In this document: piece after piece, positions 52,020 to 61,297 of the stretch | How positions within the stretch are numbered: position 1 is the stretch's first letter | Layout: the number at the start of each line of letters is the position of its first letter | NCBI RefSeq assembly: GCF_024700075.1 | Contig: NZ_JAJONE010000001.1 | Span: 1,178,001 to 1,242,000, forward strand | DNA length: 64,000 bases | Reading direction: 5' to 3' | Source of the DNA: Hymenobacter sp. J193 | GTDB lineage: Bacteria; Bacteroidota; Bacteroidia; Cytophagales; Hymenobacteraceae | Notes under the pieces: generated by a model | Databases searched by the model: none | What the model saw: only the letters and a program-made list of their open reading frames with translations | Told to the model about the DNA's origin: nothing | Program-made: the position numbers and the translations under genes

Positions 52020-52853
52020 ATGCAACTCGGCGATTTTAACGACCTGGAAGTAGCCCGCGAAGTTGATTTCGGGATGTACCTGACCTCCGACGACGGCGAC
52101 CTGCTGCTGCCGCGCAAGTACATTCCCGAAGGCACCCGCGTAGGTGACGTAGTGCGCGTGTTTGTGTACCGCGACTCGGAAGACCGGCTGATTGCCACCA
52201 ACCTGGAGCCCTACGCCCGCGTGGGCCAGTTTGCGGCCCTGAGCGTGCGCGACGTGACGCCCACCGGCGCCTACCTCGACTGGGGCCTGGAAAAAGACTT
52301 GCTGCTGCCCTACCGCAACCAGCGTCGCAACCTGCGCCCCGGCGAGCGAACCACGGTGTTTGTGTACCTCGACGAAACCACGGACCGCATTGTGGCCTCG
52401 GCCAAGTGGGAGTGGTTTCTCAGCGACCAGCCCTACCCTGGTAAGGAGGGCGACGCCGCCGACCTGTTCGTGGCCGAGGAAACCGACCTCGGCTACAAAG
52501 TCATTGTAGATGGTACCCACCAGGGCTTGCTTTACCACAACGAAGTGTTCAAGCCCCTGCGCCTGGGCGACGTGCACACCGGCTACGTGCGCCGCGTGCG
52601 GCCCGATGGCAAGCTGGATTTGAGCCTGCAGAAACCCGGGTTCGATGAGGCCCTGGATGTGGCCGAGCAGCTGCTGACGGCGCTTCGCCAGGCTGGCGGT
52701 ACGCTCCCACTGTCCGATAAAAGCGAGCCGGACGACATCTACCGCCGCCTGGGCATCAGCAAAAAGGTGTTCAAAAAGGCGTTGGGCACCCTCTACAAGC
52801 GCGGGCTGGTTCAGCTTTTCCCCGAGCATACCCAGCTGGTAGCCGAGAGCTAA
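52020..52853 (+). CDS. cvfB: CvfB-family S1-like RNA-binding protein
   Basis: A 277-residue protein that starts MQLGDFNDLEVAREVDFGMY. It contains three S1/OB-type modules: GDLLLPRKYIPEGTRVGDVV, then AALSVRDVTPTGAYLDWGLE with LLPYRNQR, then LLYHNEVFKPLRLGDVHTGY. A C-terminal winged-helix (YRRLGISKKVFKKALGTLYK) completes the CvfB layout. CvfB (conserved virulence factor B in staphylococci) binds RNA and affects expression of secreted factors; its Bacteroidota role is unknown. The ORF can be extended 17 codons upstream, but the family start is at 52020. Confidence 0.92.
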   Translation: MQLGDFNDLEVAREVDFGMYLTSDDGDLLLPRKYIPEGTRVGDVVRVFVYRDSEDRLIATNLEPYARVGQFAALSVRDVTPTGAYLDWGLEKDLLLPYRNQRRNLRPGERTTVFVYLDETTDRIVASAKWEWFLSDQPYPGKEGDAADLFVAEETDLGYKVIVDGTHQGLLYHNEVFKPLRLGDVHTGYVRRVRPDGKLDLSLQKPGFDEALDVAEQLLTALRQAGGTLPLSDKSEPDDIYRRLGISKKVFKKALGTLYKRGLVQLFPEHTQLVAES

Positions 52854-52939
52854 ATTAGCAGGCGGCTATGTAGCCCCGCGCGGCTTTTTTGCGTAAGGAC
52901 GGCCGGTAGCCTGGTAGGTTTCCGGTTGTTGCTCTTGCC

Positions 52940-53614
52940 ATGAAAATTCAGAAAACCGCCCTTATTGCCGGCGCCAGCGGCCTGGTAGGCCAGCACCTGT
53001 TGCCCTTGCTGCTGGCCAGCGACCGGTACTCCAAAGTCATTGCGGTAGGCCGGCGGGCGCTGCCGCTGGTGCACCCCAAGCTGGAGCAGCGCGTGGTAGA
53101 CTTCGACCACCTGGAGGAGCACCGCCTGCGCCTGATTGCCGACGACGTGTACTGCTGCCTGGGCACCACCATCCGGCAGGCCGGCTCCAAAGAGGCCTTT
53201 TACAAGGTCGATTACCTGTACGTGGTGAAGCTGGCGGCCCTCACGGCGGCTAATTTTGCGGCCCAGCTGATGGTAGTATCGGCTATGGGTGCCGACGCGG
53301 ACTCGCGCTTTTACTACAACCGGGTGAAGGGCGAAATGGAGGCGGCCGTGCGCCAGACCCCGTTTCGAGCCATTCACCTCTTCCGGCCTTCCCTGCTGCT
53401 TGGTGAGCGAACCGAAAAGCGCCTCGGCGAGCAGGTAGGCGCCGTGGTGCTGGCCCTGGTAAAGCCCCTGCTGGTAGGGCCGTTGCGCAAGTACCGGGCC
53501 GTGTCGGCCGAGGCGGTGGCGCAGGCTATGCTGGGCGCCGCCGGGCAGGATGGAGGCGGTAGCCGGGTGTATCTGTCGGACGAAATTGCCCGCGGCATCC
53601 GGGCCGATGGCTGA
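52940..53614 (+). CDS. NAD(P)-dependent oxidoreductase (HTATIP2-like atypical SDR)
   Basis: A 224-residue protein with an N-terminal Rossmann motif ALIAGASGLVGQHLLPLL, CCLGTTIRQAGSKEAFYKVD and VVSAMGADADSRFYYNRVKGEME. The YNRVK segment supplies the Tyr-x-x-x-Lys active site. The layout and length match short atypical SDR proteins related to human HTATIP2/TIP30 and to NmrA-type enzymes. The substrate is unknown. The upstream bases TAGGTTTC (52915-52922) are one mismatch from a -7 box, so it may have its own promoter despite being 86 bases after cvfB. Confidence 0.9.
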   Translation: MKIQKTALIAGASGLVGQHLLPLLLASDRYSKVIAVGRRALPLVHPKLEQRVVDFDHLEEHRLRLIADDVYCCLGTTIRQAGSKEAFYKVDYLYVVKLAALTAANFAAQLMVVSAMGADADSRFYYNRVKGEMEAAVRQTPFRAIHLFRPSLLLGERTEKRLGEQVGAVVLALVKPLLVGPLRKYRAVSAEAVAQAMLGAAGQDGGGSRVYLSDEIARGIRADG

Positions 53615-53643
53615 GGCAGCTGGCTGGTTGGCGGGTCGGGTGT

Positions 53644-53651
53644 TACCTTTG
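53644..53651 (+). promoter_or_regulatory. Candidate -7 box of the outer membrane protein gene
   Basis: TACCTTTG is a perfect TAnnTTTG and ends 35 bases before the ATG at 53687. It suggests that the frameshifted gene downstream still has a promoter. Confidence 0.5.
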
Positions 53652-53686
53652 TGGTTCACCAGTTCGTTTATTTCCTCCTAGTGCGC

Positions 53687-54249
53687 ATGAAAAAGAATGT
53701 AGTGGTTGCCCTACTGATGCTGCTGTTAGCCAGCACCAGCACCTGGGCCCAGAAAAAGGCAGTGACGGTGGCGCCGGCTACGGCACCGGCGTAGGCCTGC
53801 GGGCCGGCGGCTATTCCTCGGGCCTCACCCTGAAACACTTTCTGACCGGCAAGAACGGCGTAGCCCTCGAAGCCCTCGTTACCACCGAGTATAAGGCCAA
53901 AGGTGCCCGTCTCACGCTGCTGCTCGAAAAGCAGAACGCCATCAAGGACATAAAAGGCCTGGCTTACTACTATGGAGCCGGTGCCCACGTGGGCGCCTAC
54001 CGGGGGCGCTACTATTATGATGAAGTGCGCTACTACAAGCACAAGGGCCGCACCTACTACTACACGCGGTATTACAACGATGATGCACGCTACGTAGCCG
54101 CCGGCGCCGACCTGATTCTGGGCCTGGAGTACAAGATGCCTGACCTGCCCTTCGTGCTGGGCGTCGACTACAAGCCCTTCTTCGAGGTGTTTGATGGCAA
54201 CGCAGGCGTGTACCATGACGCGGCCCTGAGTTTGCGCATTATTCTGTAG
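53687..54249 (+). pseudogene. Outer membrane beta-barrel protein with a -1 frameshift
   Basis: ATG 53687 gives a signal peptide (MKKNVVVALLMLLLASTSTW, cleavage near AQ) and runs into TAG at 53792. In the -1 frame the sequence reads GSDGGAGYGTGVGLRAGGYS, then amphipathic beta-strands (VGAYRGRYYYDEVRYY, YKPFFEVFDGNAG) to the final LSLRIIL, as in small 8-strand Bacteroidota porin-like proteins. One more A in the AAAAA run at 53753-53757 would join the parts as AQKKGSDGGAGYG. A promoter box and terminator are retained. It may be a sequencing error, slippage site or new pseudogene. Confidence 0.8.
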
Positions 54250-54275
54250 CCTCCCGGCGACAACGCAGCCAGCCG

Positions 54276-54316
54276 AAACCGGCGGTGGGCCTTCGGGTCT
54301 GCCGCCGGTTTTTTTA
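54276..54316 (+). terminator. Terminator after the outer membrane protein gene
   Basis: AAACCGGCGG pairs with CCGCCGGTTT around a 16-base interior and is followed by TTTTT. Confidence 0.8.
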
Positions 54317-54510
54317 TGGACTCCTGGTTGGCTTGCAGCGGGGCTTCACTTCAATATGTGAGGCGCGGGAATGCATGCCCCGGGCTTGAGCCGCCACTCC
54401 ACATACTTATGTGATTGTGCTGCGCATGTACCAGCCAGACCTTTGTGTTGCTGGTGCCGCTGCTTCCCCGCACGGCCCGGCCTCCGCCCTGTCACCCTTC
54501 TTTTTCTGCT

Positions 54511-55878
54511 ATGAAAACGCTTCGACTCTTTTTGATGGCCGTTGTGTGCGGCCTCGCAGCCACTACCGCGCAGGCGCAACACAAGGCCCAGGCCTACCTG
54601 CGCCGCGCACTGCCTGCGGCGCTCCACAGTGCTGTGCAGCTACCCACCCGTACGCCCTGGCACGAAAAGCAGGCCGTGCAGGCCAAAACCACCGTGTACC
54701 GCCCGGGCCAGTCGGTGGCCTATGCCTGGAACGAGGAAGAAGAAAAATGGGAAGATGCCCAAATGGCCGCCTTCACCTACGATGCCCAGGCCCGCCCTTC
54801 ACAGATTGTATATTCTGACTCCGTTAGCAAAATTCCGCTGATGCGCCAGGGCTACACCTTCGACGCGCAGGGCCGGCCAATGATCCTGAAGATCGAAGTC
54901 TGGCTGGGCACGAAGTGGAGCAACGCCTCCCAGCTTCTTTTTGGGTATGATGCCCACGGCGACCTGACCTCGTTTGCGACGGAGGACTGGGCAGGTACAG
55001 CCTGGGTACCCGCGCAAAGCTCCCGCTTTATTATCACCCGCAACGCTCAGGGCCTGAGGCAGGAAGTGGTGGAAGAAGAATCGAAGAAGAACGGCCCATA
55101 CACCAAGGCTACCCGCGAGGTATATACCATCAGCAACGGCCGCTATACCGACGTTACGTACCAGTTCTGGCACAACAACGCCTGGGTAAATGAAAGCCGG
55201 GAGCGGAACTTTGCCTGGGCCAACTGGGCCACGCTCACGCCGGCCTCCTACGAGGAGCAGGAGTGGGAAAACAACGGCTGGAAAGACGTTTTACGCCACA
55301 TCTTCACCTACGCCGGCAATGGCGGCAGCACTGAAACCCTGCAGATCCGCGAAAACAACGCCTGGGTGAACGATTCGCAGGAGTCGTTTCTGTTCGACAG
55401 CTTTGGCAACGAAGCCGGCCAACGTGAAGAGTTCTGGAACGGCACCGCGTGGGAAGTTTCCTCGGAAACCCGCCAGGTGCTCACGTATGGCCCCAACAAC
55501 CGCGTGCTGCGCTCCGTAGAGCAGGACCTTGATCTGAGCGACGACTCGTTCGATAACAGCAGCCGTACCAATCACAGCGCTTTCCAGTCGTTTGTCATTA
55601 CCGCCAGCCACCCTGCCACCCGTACGCACAGTGGCAGCGTATACCCCAACCCCGCCACCGAGAGCGTAACGCTGGCCGTGAGCGGCCTGCGGGAAACGGC
55701 GCCTATGCAAACAGAGCTGCTCAATAGCCTGGGCCAGGTAGTGCGCACCCTGACCCTGCAGCCTAACCAGGGCAGCATCCGCCAGCGGGTGGATGTGCGG
55801 GGCCTGCAGGCCGGGCTGTACACCATACGGCTGCACACCACAGAAGGGTCCCTGGCCTATCCGCTTATCAAGCGTTAA
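54511..55878 (+). CDS. T9SS-secreted repeat protein, first of a tandem pair
   Basis: A 455-residue secreted protein. Signal peptide MKTLRLFLMAVVCGLAATTA (cleavage near AQA-Q). The body repeats YD-like beta units containing W/aromatic patterns such as TEDWAGTAWVPAQSSRF, TYQFWHNNAWVNESRERN and REEFWNGTAWEVSSETRQ. The C-terminal 85 residues (SGSVYPNPATESVTLAVSGL...AYPLIKR) form a type A sorting domain for the type IX secretion system. A related gene follows in tandem. The function on the surface is unknown; the beta repeats suggest binding. Confidence 0.87.
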   Translation: MKTLRLFLMAVVCGLAATTAQAQHKAQAYLRRALPAALHSAVQLPTRTPWHEKQAVQAKTTVYRPGQSVAYAWNEEEEKWEDAQMAAFTYDAQARPSQIVYSDSVSKIPLMRQGYTFDAQGRPMILKIEVWLGTKWSNASQLLFGYDAHGDLTSFATEDWAGTAWVPAQSSRFIITRNAQGLRQEVVEEESKKNGPYTKATREVYTISNGRYTDVTYQFWHNNAWVNESRERNFAWANWATLTPASYEEQEWENNGWKDVLRHIFTYAGNGGSTETLQIRENNAWVNDSQESFLFDSFGNEAGQREEFWNGTAWEVSSETRQVLTYGPNNRVLRSVEQDLDLSDDSFDNSSRTNHSAFQSFVITASHPATRTHSGSVYPNPATESVTLAVSGLRETAPMQTELLNSLGQVVRTLTLQPNQGSIRQRVDVRGLQAGLYTIRLHTTEGSLAYPLIKR

Positions 55879-55900
55879 TAGCCCGCAATAGTGCGTTGAC

Positions 55901-55942
55901 AGGCTCCATCCGGGTACGGGATGGAGCCTGTTCGTTTTTTTA
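55901..55942 (+). terminator. Terminator between the T9SS paralogues
   Basis: AGGCTCCATCC pairs with GGATGGAGCCT around a 7-base loop, followed after six bases by TTTTTTT. Confidence 0.82.
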
Positions 55943-56033
55943 TTCTTCCGGCAAGCAACTTGCGCGGGCCGTCCTGAGTCGATACATTAGCTTTTCAATC
56001 ATGGCCGTACGGGCTTCACTTTTCCATTTTTAT

Positions 56034-57440
56034 ATGCGTTTACCCCTACTTTTTGTAGCCGCAGGACTGTCTATTCAATCCGTTGTAGCTCAATCGGCTC
56101 ACCACGCGGCCCCGCATTTCCCTAAGGCCCAGCTTGGCACCAAGGCCCTGCGCGAGCAGCTGCGTGAGCTGCCCCGCACCACAGTACCCGTACTGCCCAC
56201 CACCAAGCGCTCCACGGCCAAGCGCCAGCCTCAGGCTCCCGTAGTGCCCTACCAGGGCCACGCCTACAACTGGGAAGAAGGCGAAGATGGTGCCGCTGGC
56301 AAATGGGTAGATGCCGCCCATGTGCAGTACACCTACAACGCCAACGCTCAGGTGACGCAAGAGGTGTATACTGACTCCATCACCCACGAAAACCTGTCGC
56401 AGACGCTCAATACCTACAATGCGCAGGGTGTGCAGACGGAGTCCATCCAGCAGGATTGGGACGGCAAGGCCTGGGAAAACTACGAACGCACCGCCACTAC
56501 CTTCGACGCCCAGCAGATGGCCACGGAAGAGGTGACGCAGGAATGGTCTGGCACCGCCTGGGAAACCTACGAGGGCAGCAAGTACGAAAATACCTATAAC
56601 GCGGCCAAGCAGCTCACCAGCCGGGTTACGAAAGAGTATGACGTGGAAGAAGGAGCCTTCATCAATGCGCTGCGGGAAACCTATGTGCTGGGCACCGACG
56701 GCAAGCCCACCCAGATTACCTTCGAAGAATGGGCCGATGGGGCCTGGGAAGCTTCATACCGCCACACCGACATCGTATGGCACGATTACGCCCTGGGCCA
56801 GGCACGTTCTTACAACTTTCAGGAGCTGGACGAGAAAGACTGGGTAACGACTGAGCGTTACAGCGCCACCTATACCGCTACCGGCAGCGTAGCCACCACC
56901 GAATACCTGGAAGGCGAAAACTGGATTGCGTACATGCGCGACACCGAAACCCGCGATGAGTACGGCAACCTGGCCGAGCTCAAGCTGGAAGACTGGAACG
57001 GTGACTCCTGGGAGTACTTCTACGGCATCAAAAACGCCTCGCGCTACAATGCGGCCGGCAACCTCATTCAGCAAGCCACTCAACTGGTATATCCGTTCTT
57101 CGGCATCGAAGAGTACACCCCGCTGCAGATGTACACCTTCACCGACTTTAAAGAGGTAGCCCTCAGCAGCAAGGCCCGGGAGCTGGCGGGCCGCACCAGC
57201 CTCTACCCCAACCCCGCTACCGACGCTGCCACGCTGGAGCTGCCGGCCCTGCGGCAGGCTGGTATGGTACGGGTAGAAATCCTCAACGGCGTAGGCCAGG
57301 TGCTGCGCACAGTAGAGGTGCGCACGCAGCCGGGCGTTACCCGTGCTACGCTGGAGCTGAGCGGCCTGTCGGCCGGCGTGTACCTGGTACGCGCCCACAC
57401 CCCGGAAGGCACCGTGACCAAGCGCCTCATGCACCGCTAG
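56034..57440 (+). CDS. T9SS-secreted repeat protein, second of a tandem pair
   Basis: A 468-residue paralogue of the preceding gene with the same plan. The signal is MRLPLLFVAAGLSIQSVVAQ; an ATG at 56001 (11 codons earlier) is also possible but weakens the signal peptide. Repeat units include QDWDGKAWENYERTATTFD, TQEWSGTAWETYEGSKYEN, TFEEWADGAWEASYRHTD and EDWNGDSWEYFYGIKN, each near 40 residues with a conserved Trp. The C-terminus (TSLYPNPATDAATLELPAL...TKRLMHR) is a T9SS sorting domain. Terminators on both sides suggest independent transcription. Ligand unknown. Confidence 0.88.
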   Translation: MRLPLLFVAAGLSIQSVVAQSAHHAAPHFPKAQLGTKALREQLRELPRTTVPVLPTTKRSTAKRQPQAPVVPYQGHAYNWEEGEDGAAGKWVDAAHVQYTYNANAQVTQEVYTDSITHENLSQTLNTYNAQGVQTESIQQDWDGKAWENYERTATTFDAQQMATEEVTQEWSGTAWETYEGSKYENTYNAAKQLTSRVTKEYDVEEGAFINALRETYVLGTDGKPTQITFEEWADGAWEASYRHTDIVWHDYALGQARSYNFQELDEKDWVTTERYSATYTATGSVATTEYLEGENWIAYMRDTETRDEYGNLAELKLEDWNGDSWEYFYGIKNASRYNAAGNLIQQATQLVYPFFGIEEYTPLQMYTFTDFKEVALSSKARELAGRTSLYPNPATDAATLELPALRQAGMVRVEILNGVGQVLRTVEVRTQPGVTRATLELSGLSAGVYLVRAHTPEGTVTKRLMHR

Positions 57441-57456
57441 GGTTCTGTTTCAGGCT

Positions 57457-57494
57457 CAAAAAAGCCCCGCCAGCTAAGCTGGCGGGGCTTTTTT
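57457..57494. terminator. Strong bidirectional terminator
   Basis: A perfect stem of 17 bp (AAAAAAGCCCCGCCAGC and complement) with a 3-4 base loop separates the T9SS gene and the convergent small lipoprotein. Confidence 0.9.
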
Positions 57495-57514
57495 CTTGAT
57501 GATACTCCTTCGTA

Positions 57515-57745
57515 CTACTGCACCGTTATAACCCGGGCCGGGCGCCGGTAGGCGGGCCGGTGGTAGTAGAGGCGCGGGGGAGGCAGCGGCCGGGCCCGCA
57601 CTACTGCCGGGGCCGCCTGCACTACCACTAAGCGGCGGGGTGGCGGGGGCCCTGCCACTACGGGAGCAGTGGCCACGCAGGAAGAAACTGAGAAGCCCAG
57701 CCCAAACAGCAGAGCCAGCGCCAGAAACAACGGATAATTACGCAT
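57515..57745 (-). CDS. Small Pro/Arg-rich lipoprotein
   Basis: A 76-residue lipoprotein. MRNYPLFLALALLFGLGFSV is followed by SSC, a lipobox cysteine. The mature peptide is rich in Pro, Arg and Val (VAGPPPPRRLVVVQAAPAVV, PLPPPRLYYHRPAYRRPARV) and likely extended and positively charged. No family is recognised. It resembles short envelope peptides that contact LPS or peptidoglycan, but this is conjecture. The DUF4249 gene lies upstream on the same strand (gap 67 bases). Confidence 0.7.
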   Translation of the reverse strand: MRNYPLFLALALLFGLGFSVSSCVATAPVVAGPPPPRRLVVVQAAPAVVRARPLPPPRLYYHRPAYRRPARVITVQ

Positions 57746-57812
57746 AAGCCAGAACAGTGAGGAGGAAACAACACTGGCTTGGATGCACCTGGCAGCGCCG
57801 GGTTTAATCGGG

Positions 57813-58814
57813 TTACTGGATAGGTATCCGGTAGGTCACGTCCGTGGCGCCGCCAAACAGACCGTAGCCGTTGCGCACGTTGGAGGCCAGCGGGGCGGGC
57901 TCGGCAAACGGGTTTCCGTTACTATCCTGGTAGCGCTGCGCCGACTGATAGAAGTCGTAGGCTTCGCGGGTGAGGGTGCTGATGGTTACTTCCACGAAGG
58001 CCGGCTGCCGGTACTGCGGCTGGCCCGGCACGTAGCCGCCCGAAGACCAGGCCCGCACGTTCTGGGTCAGCGAAATGGTGCGGCCGTTCACGTTCAGGTC
58101 GGCGTACACCTCGGGCTGGGTGTTGTAGCTTTCCGAGAGTTGGAACCGCTCAATGGAAATACCGCTGTCGTCCTCCGGGTCGTTTTCATAGTCGTTGCTC
58201 AGTACCCCCCAAAGCCGGCCGTTGGTATCGAGTACGCGGGCCGTAGCCACGTAGTAGTCGGCAGAAGCCGCCGGGTCGGGCACGCTCACGCTCAGGCGGC
58301 CCATTACGGAATGTTCGCCCTGGCCCGGGCCGGGCGCCCGGCGCACAAAGCTGCCAGCACTTACCGTGGCCGGCGCCGGTAGCGTGAGGCTGCTCTCGGC
58401 CGTTTCCATCCCCGGCATGGAGGCCCGAAGCGTATAGCGGTGCCCGGGATACCCCGCAAAGCCGTACTGGGGCACGTAATACGCGTCGATGCTATCCTGG
58501 CTGACGGGGTTGTAATAGCGGTAGCGCCCCCGGAACCGATCCACTACCTGCCCATTGGCATCGAGCAGCTCCACGGTGGCATTTGCCGGCTGGCGCACCG
58601 GCTTGGCAGTAAATATGTTCTGGCTTACGCTCACCGTCAGCAGGCGGTGCGGGTGAGTTTGCCAATACAGCGAGTCGGGCACTTGGTTGCTGAGCACGTA
58701 GTTGAGGGCCAGCCGGGGCGTGTGCTCGGGCATGGGCACATCCACGGCCATTTCGCAGCCGGCCAGCAAGGCTGGCAGCACTATGGCCACTGCCTGGAAC
58801 AGAGTAGGTTTCAT
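57813..58814 (-). CDS. DUF4249 lipoprotein
   Basis: A 333-residue Bacteroidota envelope lipoprotein: MKPTLFQAVAIVLPALLAGC ends in a lipobox cysteine. PRLALNYVLSNQVPDSLYW, LTVSVSQNIFTAKPV and ATVELLDANGQVVDRF mark the DUF4249 N-terminal beta domain. The C-terminal segment (EVTISTLTREAYDFYQSAQR and NVRNGYGLFGGATDVTYRIP) is also typical. DUF4249 proteins are commonly encoded next to TonB-dependent receptors and may be receptor-associated. The gap to the receptor stop is 13 bases, so they form an operon. An ATG nine bases upstream (58823) is an alternative start. Confidence 0.9.
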   Translation of the reverse strand: MKPTLFQAVAIVLPALLAGCEMAVDVPMPEHTPRLALNYVLSNQVPDSLYWQTHPHRLLTVSVSQNIFTAKPVRQPANATVELLDANGQVVDRFRGRYRYYNPVSQDSIDAYYVPQYGFAGYPGHRYTLRASMPGMETAESSLTLPAPATVSAGSFVRRAPGPGQGEHSVMGRLSVSVPDPAASADYYVATARVLDTNGRLWGVLSNDYENDPEDDSGISIERFQLSESYNTQPEVYADLNVNGRTISLTQNVRAWSSGGYVPGQPQYRQPAFVEVTISTLTREAYDFYQSAQRYQDSNGNPFAEPAPLASNVRNGYGLFGGATDVTYRIPIQ

Positions 58815-58827
58815 AGCAGACACGGCG

Positions 58828-61191
58828 TTAGAAGCGGAAACTTTTGCTAAAGGACGGGATAATGGGAAACAGCGAGATCTGCCGATATGAAGGCTTTATT
58901 TCTTTGCCATCGACATCGGTGCCGCCCTCGTTCAGGTACAGGTAGTAGGGATTTTTGCGGCTGTAGGCGTTGTAGAGCGAGATGCTGTTGACGACTTCAC
59001 CCCAGCGCTTTTTCTTGGTATGGCTTAAGTCCAGGTCCATGCGGTGGTAGGCACGCATGCGGTAGGAGTTGCGCGGGCCGTAGTCGTCGTACTCCTCGTA
59101 CACGCCCAGGCGGTAGCGGCCCTGCGCGAGGGTCACACCGTTGCCGGTGCCGTACACCCAGGTGCCCGAAAGCAGCAGGTTTTCCTTGAGCTTATGAATG
59201 ACCACGAGCGAGGCATCGTGACGCCGGTCATACTTGAAGGGAAACAAGCGGCCCTGGTTTAGCTCCGGAAACTTCCGTTCACTCCAGGCTAGCGTGTAGC
59301 CAATCCAGCCGGTGGTGCGGCCGCTTTTCTTCTGCAGGAATACTTCTCCTCCGTAGGCCCAGCCCCGGCCGCTCGTTACTTTGCTTTCCCAGTTGTTGTC
59401 GGTAGTGCCCAGGAAGCTGGCGCCCTCGCGGTACTCAATGAGGTTGCGCATGGGCTTGTAGTAGGCTTCCAGGCTCAGCTCGTAGTCCTGCTCGTGGTGG
59501 CGCAGGGTGCGGGCTGCCCCCACGCTCAGCTGCTGGGCGCGCTGGGGCCGGATGTTTTTGGTGGACGGTACCCACAGATCGGTGGGCAGCCCAATGCCGC
59601 TGTTGGTGAGCAGGTGAATAAACTGGGTGGTACGGGCGTACGACGCCTTGAAGGCCCACTCTGGCGTGAGCAGAAAGCGGGCTGCCAGCCGGGGCTCCAG
59701 CGAGGGATACAACTTGCCATCTACTCCAAAGGCGTTCAGACGCAGGCCCCCGTTCACCTTCAGCCGCTCCGTCAGGCGGTAGTCGTCTTCGGCATACAGG
59801 GAGGCTTCGTGGGCGCCCACCTGCGCCACCGAGTTAAAGTCGCTTAAATCCCCGGAGCCTTTGGCCTGCAGGGCGCCCGGCTTGAAGGAGTGCCGGATGT
59901 ACTGCCCGCCTGCCCGGATGTAGTGGTCGGGTGAGGGCAGATAGTCCAGGTCCGTCTTCAGGCTGATGTCGCGGATATTGGAGAAGTAACGCAGGCTGGT
60001 TTTGTCGGTTTGCCCGCCCCGGCGGCTTTCGTCTTCTACCCCAATGTTGAACTGGTACTTACTGTACGTGAGGTGGGTGTTCAGAAACAGCTGATTGTTC
60101 AGCACCCGGTTCCAGCGCAGGGCCGCCGTGAGGTTGCCCCAGCCCAGGCCGGCCTTCAGGCTGCTGTAGTCGTCGTTCTGCTGCTGGTCGCGGATGCGGG
60201 AGTAGAACTTGTCGTAGCCCGTGTAGGCGCTCAGGTACACCCGGTCGCGGGAGCTGATTTTCCAGTTCAGCTTGCCGTTCAGATCGTGGAAGAAGTAGCC
60301 CAGGGAGCCGCTGCTGCTCTCACTGGCCAGGGCTGCCTTAATGAGGGGCTGGGCCAGCAGATCGATGTAGGTGCGGCGGGCCGAGAAGATAAACGAGGCC
60401 GTGTCTTTCTTGATAGGTCCTTCCAGCGTGATTTTGGAGGCAATGATGCCCACGGCACCCTCGCCCTGGAACTTCTGCATGTTGCCTTCCTTCATCGAAA
60501 TATCCAGCACCGACGAAAGGCGGCCGCCGTAGCGCGCCGGAAAGCCGCCCTTGATCAGCTCCACGTTGTTGAGCGCGTCGGCGTTGAATACTGAGAAAAA
60601 CCCGAACAGGTGCGAGGCATTGTACACCGGTGTGCCATCCAGCAGAATCAGGTTCTGGTCGGGGGAGCCGCCGCGCACGTACAGGCCGCTGGTGCCCTCG
60701 CCCCCACTTTGCACGCCCGGCAGCAGCTGCAGCACTTTCAGTACGTCTACCTCGCCCAGCAAAGCCGGTAAGGTCTTGATTTGGGTGATGGGCACGTTGA
60801 TAGTGCCCATGCGGGTGCTCTGCGCAATCTTCTCTTCCCGACTCCCTACTACCTCCACCCCAGCCAGCTCGGCCGACAGCGGCTGCAGCCGGAAATCGTG
60901 CGTTTGGTTGGTGCCGGCGGGCGCGGCCCAGCGGGCTTTCTGGTAGCCCAGGTAGCTTACCAGCAGCCGCACCGAGTCTGAGGCGGCGGGCAAGGTAAGC
61001 GAGTAGAAGCCGTAGGTGTTGGTGGCCGTGCCCTGGCCCGAGGCCGGATGCACCACGGCCACGCCAATAAGGTTTTCGCCGGTAGCGGCGTCGCGCACGT
61101 AGCCGCTGATGGTGTGCTTTTGCTGAGCCTGCGCCAAGCCGGGCAGCAGTAGCAGCAGGCCCAGGAGCCAGCCGCGTAAACGTTGTTTCAT
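58828..61191 (-). CDS. TonB-dependent outer membrane receptor with carboxypeptidase-like domain
   Basis: A 787-residue receptor. Signal peptide about 1-22 (LLPGLAQAQ). Residues 25-105 form the carboxypeptidase regulatory-like domain (ISGYVRDAATGENLIGVAVV). The plug (LLPGVQSGGEGTSGLYVRGG, LLDGTPVYNASHLFGFFS, LIKGGFPARYGGRLSSVLDI) precedes a 22-strand beta-barrel to the C-terminal aromatic residue (SFSKSFRF). The typical length and the DUF4249 neighbour support uptake of an organic ligand, whose identity is not evident. The start at 61191 was chosen for its signal peptide. Confidence 0.94.
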   Translation of the reverse strand: MKQRLRGWLLGLLLLLPGLAQAQQKHTISGYVRDAATGENLIGVAVVHPASGQGTATNTYGFYSLTLPAASDSVRLLVSYLGYQKARWAAPAGTNQTHDFRLQPLSAELAGVEVVGSREEKIAQSTRMGTINVPITQIKTLPALLGEVDVLKVLQLLPGVQSGGEGTSGLYVRGGSPDQNLILLDGTPVYNASHLFGFFSVFNADALNNVELIKGGFPARYGGRLSSVLDISMKEGNMQKFQGEGAVGIIASKITLEGPIKKDTASFIFSARRTYIDLLAQPLIKAALASESSSGSLGYFFHDLNGKLNWKISSRDRVYLSAYTGYDKFYSRIRDQQQNDDYSSLKAGLGWGNLTAALRWNRVLNNQLFLNTHLTYSKYQFNIGVEDESRRGGQTDKTSLRYFSNIRDISLKTDLDYLPSPDHYIRAGGQYIRHSFKPGALQAKGSGDLSDFNSVAQVGAHEASLYAEDDYRLTERLKVNGGLRLNAFGVDGKLYPSLEPRLAARFLLTPEWAFKASYARTTQFIHLLTNSGIGLPTDLWVPSTKNIRPQRAQQLSVGAARTLRHHEQDYELSLEAYYKPMRNLIEYREGASFLGTTDNNWESKVTSGRGWAYGGEVFLQKKSGRTTGWIGYTLAWSERKFPELNQGRLFPFKYDRRHDASLVVIHKLKENLLLSGTWVYGTGNGVTLAQGRYRLGVYEEYDDYGPRNSYRMRAYHRMDLDLSHTKKKRWGEVVNSISLYNAYSRKNPYYLYLNEGGTDVDGKEIKPSYRQISLFPIIPSFSKSFRF

Positions 61192-61297
61192 AGCTGAGAA
61201 TAAAGGAAAACAGAGCGGCAGGAAGATGACCTCTTGCTCCTGGCAAGAGCCTGGGCAGCAGCGGCAGGTTGCAGCGCGCCTCGGAAAAGTGTTGCGC

